This document shows positions 4,811 to 7,053 of a DNA stretch of 7,053 nt, piece by piece. Source of the stretch: Schleiferiaceae bacterium (GTDB taxonomy: Bacteria; Bacteroidota; Bacteroidia; Flavobacteriales; Schleiferiaceae). Positions within the stretch are counted from its first letter, which is position 1. Every line of letters begins with the position of its first letter. The notes beneath the pieces were generated by a model. It was not told the origin of the DNA, searched no databases, and was given only the letters and a program-made list of their open reading frames with translations. A program made the position numbers and the translations under genes. The stretch is from the NCBI GenBank assembly GCA_022424815.1, contig JAKMGS010000072.1, forward strand, positions 1,940-8,992. Reading direction: 5' to 3'.

Positions 4811-6263
4811 ATTCCTTCATCCACTTCATCGTTCGACCGTCGTCCAATCGCAGCAGGTACATCCCCGCCGCATAATGTCGCACATCGAGCAGTGTGGAAT
4901 TGGACCTTAAAAACCCTGTTGCTAAAACTTTTCCTGAAACACTTAGCAACTGGTAGCCAACAGGGCTTGTAAAATCATCTATGGTAATCTCCAGATCCTT
5001 TTGCGTAGGAATGGGACGCAATGAAATACCATAGTCGTACACTGGAACATCCATGTAGAAGTAGAAACAAGCAGAGGTATCTGAACAATAGCCTGGCTTC
5101 ACGATAATTGCAGCATAAAATCCTGTATCAGGAGCCTGCAAAAACTCATTGCCTGGGTTCAGGGTATCCGCACCCATCGTGGTATCTACAAAAGCGCCCG
5201 TGTTACAGTTGAACCAGTAATAGGTGGCGCCTGTATCCAATCCCAATACAGCCAATACATCAATATAAGGTGCTAACCAAATAGACCCCGTATCCACCGT
5301 GGGCAAGTACTCTACCCTTCCCGTTACAATAGAATCACACCCCAATGCAGTCACTCCGTTGTAGACCACTGTACCTGTATCCGTGCGCCACGTATCTAAA
5401 TAGAATACGCTGTCGCCGGCACAAATTCCTGCTGCAGCGATGGTAGTGTTGACTGTGGCGTTCACCAAAACCGCTTGTACAACTACAGAATCACAACCGG
5501 CTGGAGTTGATAACGAATCATACAACGTGGTTGCCGTCGTTACCCAAGTTCCGAAGATTTGAACACTATCGCCTTGGCATATACTCAAAGAAGGTAAAGT
5601 ATTGAGAACGGGTGCCGTATACTGAACACTTTGCTGCACTATTGAATCACATCCAATAGGTGTTGATAATGAATCGTAATAGGTACCCGATTGACTCACC
5701 CACTGCCCAAAAACTTGTACGCTATCTCCTGGACAAATATTCTGTGTCGCAAGAGTTGTGACGGGTAAATTACATTGATCTACAAGGTTTATTGAGGCAA
5801 ATCCTCTATTCGAATTTCCATGATTACCAAAACTAGTACCTCCTTTTGCCCATATGAGATTGATTGACCCTCCGTTTGAAGAGAACGAATAGTGGTTGCC
5901 TGTTGCACCGGCTCTAGCACGGTCTATATAGGCGGTTCTTGTACCACTTGCCGTTACTGCACTGTAAGAAATAGATGAACTCAGAGCATTCCCACCTTGA
6001 TGATTGCCTAGTTTACGTTCCACCACAGTACCATTGGCATTAACAACTATGGTGTAGGTATTAGTCATGCTCGTTGCACCGAAGCCAACTGCATAATAAC
6101 CGCTTGAAGGCCCACTAAACTCCATACTAATGCTATCAGTATTCGTATTCAAAGAAATATCTAGGCTCATTGCAGCCCCCCCCAGTTGGGTGGATCCGCT
6201 GTAAATTTGACCGCTTGAAGGCATTGCCATTAATAAAGCGCCAAAAAGAAAATATCTCATCAT
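4809..6263 (-). CDS. Secreted DOMON-domain protein with Cys-paired repeats and a T9SS sorting domain
   Basis: This protein has 484 residues if started at the ATG at 6263; another ATG at 6269 would add two. A signal peptide covers 1-18, probably cut before Gln19. Residues about 23-160 look like a DOMON domain: YYAVGFGATSM (56-66) matches the GW.AIGF...M signature, and LIWAKGG (136-142) plus HGNSNRG (148-154) match the closing strands. Three repeats follow, each starting IC.GDSV and ending GCDS, exactly 52 residues apart (Cys177/229/281 and Cys205/257/309). A further Ig-like region (about 328-404) has FNCNTGAF and CSDTSAC. The last 70 residues (about 415-484, from LRPIPTQKDLEI to AAGMYLLRL) are a type A T9SS sorting domain, so the protein should cross the outer membrane and be anchored to or released from the cell surface. 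DOMON domains bind heme or sugars; which applies here is open. It converges on the aminotransferase and is preceded closely by the DUF3467 terminator. Confidence 0.85.
   Translation of the reverse strand: MMRYFLFGALLMAMPSSGQIYSGSTQLGGAAMSLDISLNTNTDSISMEFSGPSSGYYAVGFGATSMTNTYTIVVNANGTVVERKLGNHQGGNALSSSISYSAVTASGTRTAYIDRARAGATGNHYSFSSNGGSINLIWAKGGTSFGNHGNSNRGFASINLVDQCNLPVTTLATQNICPGDSVQVFGQWVSQSGTYYDSLSTPIGCDSIVQQSVQYTAPVLNTLPSLSICQGDSVQIFGTWVTTATTLYDSLSTPAGCDSVVVQAVLVNATVNTTIAAAGICAGDSVFYLDTWRTDTGTVVYNGVTALGCDSIVTGRVEYLPTVDTGSIWLAPYIDVLAVLGLDTGATYYWFNCNTGAFVDTTMGADTLNPGNEFLQAPDTGFYAAIIVKPGYCSDTSACFYFYMDVPVYDYGISLRPIPTQKDLEITIDDFTSPVGYQLLSVSGKVLATGFLRSNSTLLDVRHYAAGMYLLRLDDGRTMKWMKE
5325..5738 (-). 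repeat. Three tandem protein-level repeats (52-residue, 156-bp period)
   Basis: Three copies of a unit of about 34 residues (IC-x-GDSV ... YDSLSTP.GCDS) recur at an exact 52-residue spacing. Units 1 and 2 are close (both contain YDSLSTP and VQ(V/I)FG.WV); unit 3 is more diverged (YNGVTALGCDS). Each has one Cys near the start and one near the end, suggesting one disulfide per unit. The same motif style is common in secreted Bacteroidota proteins, where it seems to be a stalk or spacer. Confidence 0.8.
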
Positions 6264-6270
6264 AATCATA

Positions 6271-6274
6271 TCCT
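6271..6274 (-). promoter_or_regulatory. Shine-Dalgarno-like AGGA choosing the start of the DOMON protein
   Basis: On the minus strand AGGA lies 7 bases before the ATG at 6263 but only 1 base before the ATG at 6269. If it is used, 6263 is the true start. It overlaps the end of the U-run of the preceding terminator. Confidence 0.4.
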
Positions 6275-6306
6275 AAAATAAAAAAACCCTCGGCAAGGCC
6301 GAGGGT
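6275..6306 (-). terminator. Intrinsic terminator after the rpoC-DUF3467 unit
   Basis: Read on the minus strand, ACCCTCGGC (6306-6298) pairs perfectly with GCCGAGGGT (6294-6286) around a three-base loop, then a U-rich run (seven T, A, four T) follows down to 6275. It lies 20 bases after the DUF3467 stop. The plus-strand flank has no T-run, so it acts in one direction only. It ends about 12 bases before the next gene's start codon. Confidence 0.88.
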
Positions 6307-6326
6307 TCATATTTCAGTCGATATTC

Positions 6327-6641
6327 TTAAGCTTGACCTGTAGGTCCGCCAAAGTTCAAAGGAACTTGTGGAGGCTCATGGGTCTGTACATTCCCAAAGT
6401 TCTGCTCGTATCTCGCCACATTCTCTCCCAATGCCTGAAGCAAACGCTTCGCATGCTCTGGAGTTAGAATCACTCGCGACTGAACTTTCGCTTTCGGAAC
6501 GCCTGGCATCATTTGAATAAAGTCCAACACAAACTCCGTCGGGCTATGATTAATGGCGACCAAGTTGCTGTACACACCTTGTGCCATTTCTTCGCTCAAC
6601 TCAATGTTGATTTGTTGTTGTTCGTTATTCTGTTCAGCCAT
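6327..6641 (-). CDS. DUF3467 domain-containing protein
   Basis: This 104-residue small cytosolic protein has no signal peptide or membrane segment. It starts with a Gln/Asn/Glu-rich stretch (MAEQNNEQQQ), then INIELSEEMAQGVYSNLVAINHSPTEFVLDF, the family hallmark with its conserved N.....S..EFVLDF pattern. Next come PGVPKAKVQSRVILTPEHAKRLLQAL and an alpha-helical NVARYEQNFG segment, and the end is Pro/Gly-rich. The length is usual for DUF3467. The function of the family is not known to me. In Bacteroidota its gene is typically found right behind rpoC, as here: the ATG is 7 nt after the rpoC stop, so the two are surely co-transcribed and probably translationally coupled. That linkage hints at a role near RNA polymerase, but nothing in the sequence proves it. 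A terminator closes the unit. Confidence 0.9.
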   Translation of the reverse strand: MAEQNNEQQQINIELSEEMAQGVYSNLVAINHSPTEFVLDFIQMMPGVPKAKVQSRVILTPEHAKRLLQALGENVARYEQNFGNVQTHEPPQVPLNFGGPTGQA

Positions 6642-6648
6642 TGCTCAA

Positions 6649-7053
6649 TTATTCTACGTCAGCAGCCATTGTTTCCTGCATCTTCTCGTACTCTTCTTGA
6701 GAACCTACCACTGTAGCGCGGTATTTCTTCAAACCTGTACCTGCAGGGATCAAGTGACCCACAATAACGTTTTCTTTCAAACCTTCTAAAGTATCCTCCT
6801 TCGCGTTTACAGCGGCCTCGTTCAATACTTTGGTCGTTTCCTGGAACGATGCCGCAGAGATGAATGATTTCGTCTGCAATGAAGCACGAGTAATACCTTG
6901 AAGCACTGGTGAAGCTGTAGCTGGACGTGCATCACGCGCTTCTACCAACGCCTTGTCCTCACGTGTCAAGATGCTGTTTTCATCCCGTAGATCACGAGCT
7001 GTGATGATTTGCCCCTCTTTCAAGTTGCTGCTCTCACCTGCATTCTCTACTAC
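6649..7053 (-). CDS. rpoC: DNA-directed RNA polymerase beta' subunit, C-terminal 134 residues (gene runs off the right edge)
   Basis: The reading frame is open to the window's right edge, so only the C-terminus of the roughly 1,400-residue subunit is seen. The segment VLQGITRASLQTKSFISAASFQETTKVLNEAA (50-81 of the visible part) followed by LEGLKENVIVGHLIPAGTG (89-107) is the highly conserved beta' region next to the trigger-loop/jaw C-terminal part, near the omega-binding end. The final residues (GSQEEYEKMQETMAADVE) are a variable acidic tail. Beta' forms the catalytic core of polymerase with beta; rpoB is expected further to the right, outside the window. The DUF3467 gene follows at 7 nt. 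Nothing looks broken in the visible part. Confidence 0.97.
   Translation of the reverse strand, partial: VVENAGESSNLKEGQIITARDLRDENSILTREDKALVEARDARPATASPVLQGITRASLQTKSFISAASFQETTKVLNEAAVNAKEDTLEGLKENVIVGHLIPAGTGLKKYRATVVGSQEEYEKMQETMAADVE

Noticed and set aside
1..7053. Search for tRNA or rRNA genes, CRISPR arrays, insertion sequences and attachment sites
   Set aside because: No cloverleaf-like segments, direct-repeat/spacer pattern, transposase motifs or terminal inverted repeats were seen on either strand.

Overview
The window looks like chromosomal DNA of a Bacteroidota member, most likely class Flavobacteriia. The pointers are: a two-gene (split) transketolase, of which the C-terminal subunit is here; an ECF sigma factor followed by a 'sensor of ECF-type sigma factor' (Spy/CpxP-like) gene; a secreted protein with a C-terminal sorting domain for the type IX secretion system (T9SS); a DUF3467 gene directly behind rpoC; and genes mostly without Shine-Dalgarno sequences. 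The exact genus cannot be read from the sequence.

Layout. Plus strand, 2-3359: the 3' part of a von Willebrand factor A (VWA) protein gene, the transketolase C-terminal subunit 2 bp later, then a compact three-gene unit of ECF sigma factor, single-pass membrane protein and periplasmic sensor, the last two overlapping by ATGA. This run ends at a strong intrinsic terminator (3393-3423). A class III aminotransferase (3461-4648) follows, apparently with its own promoter and an almost leaderless start. The gap 4649-4808 holds a weak candidate small membrane ORF and a bidirectional terminator. Minus strand, 7053-4809: the 3' end of rpoC, the DUF3467 gene 7 nt downstream, a terminator, then a secreted DOMON/repeat/T9SS-sorting protein that converges on the aminotransferase.

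How the parts may work together. The sigma/membrane/sensor trio has the logic of an envelope-stress circuit: the cytosolic sigma factor would be held by the N-terminal side of the membrane protein, and the secreted sensor would read the periplasm. The acidic periplasmic tail of the membrane protein and the basic tail of the sensor suggest a direct contact.

The most unusual signal is a terminator-shaped hairpin with a U-run lying inside codons 9-22 of the sigma gene, with an upstream sequence that could form a competing pairing. It could end transketolase transcripts and act as a translation-sensitive attenuator of the sigma operon. A second lead is the DOMON domain of the T9SS protein, which keeps a Met and a His at places resembling the heme ligands of cytochrome-type DOMON domains. 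Neither has been tested; both rest on reading the sequence alone.
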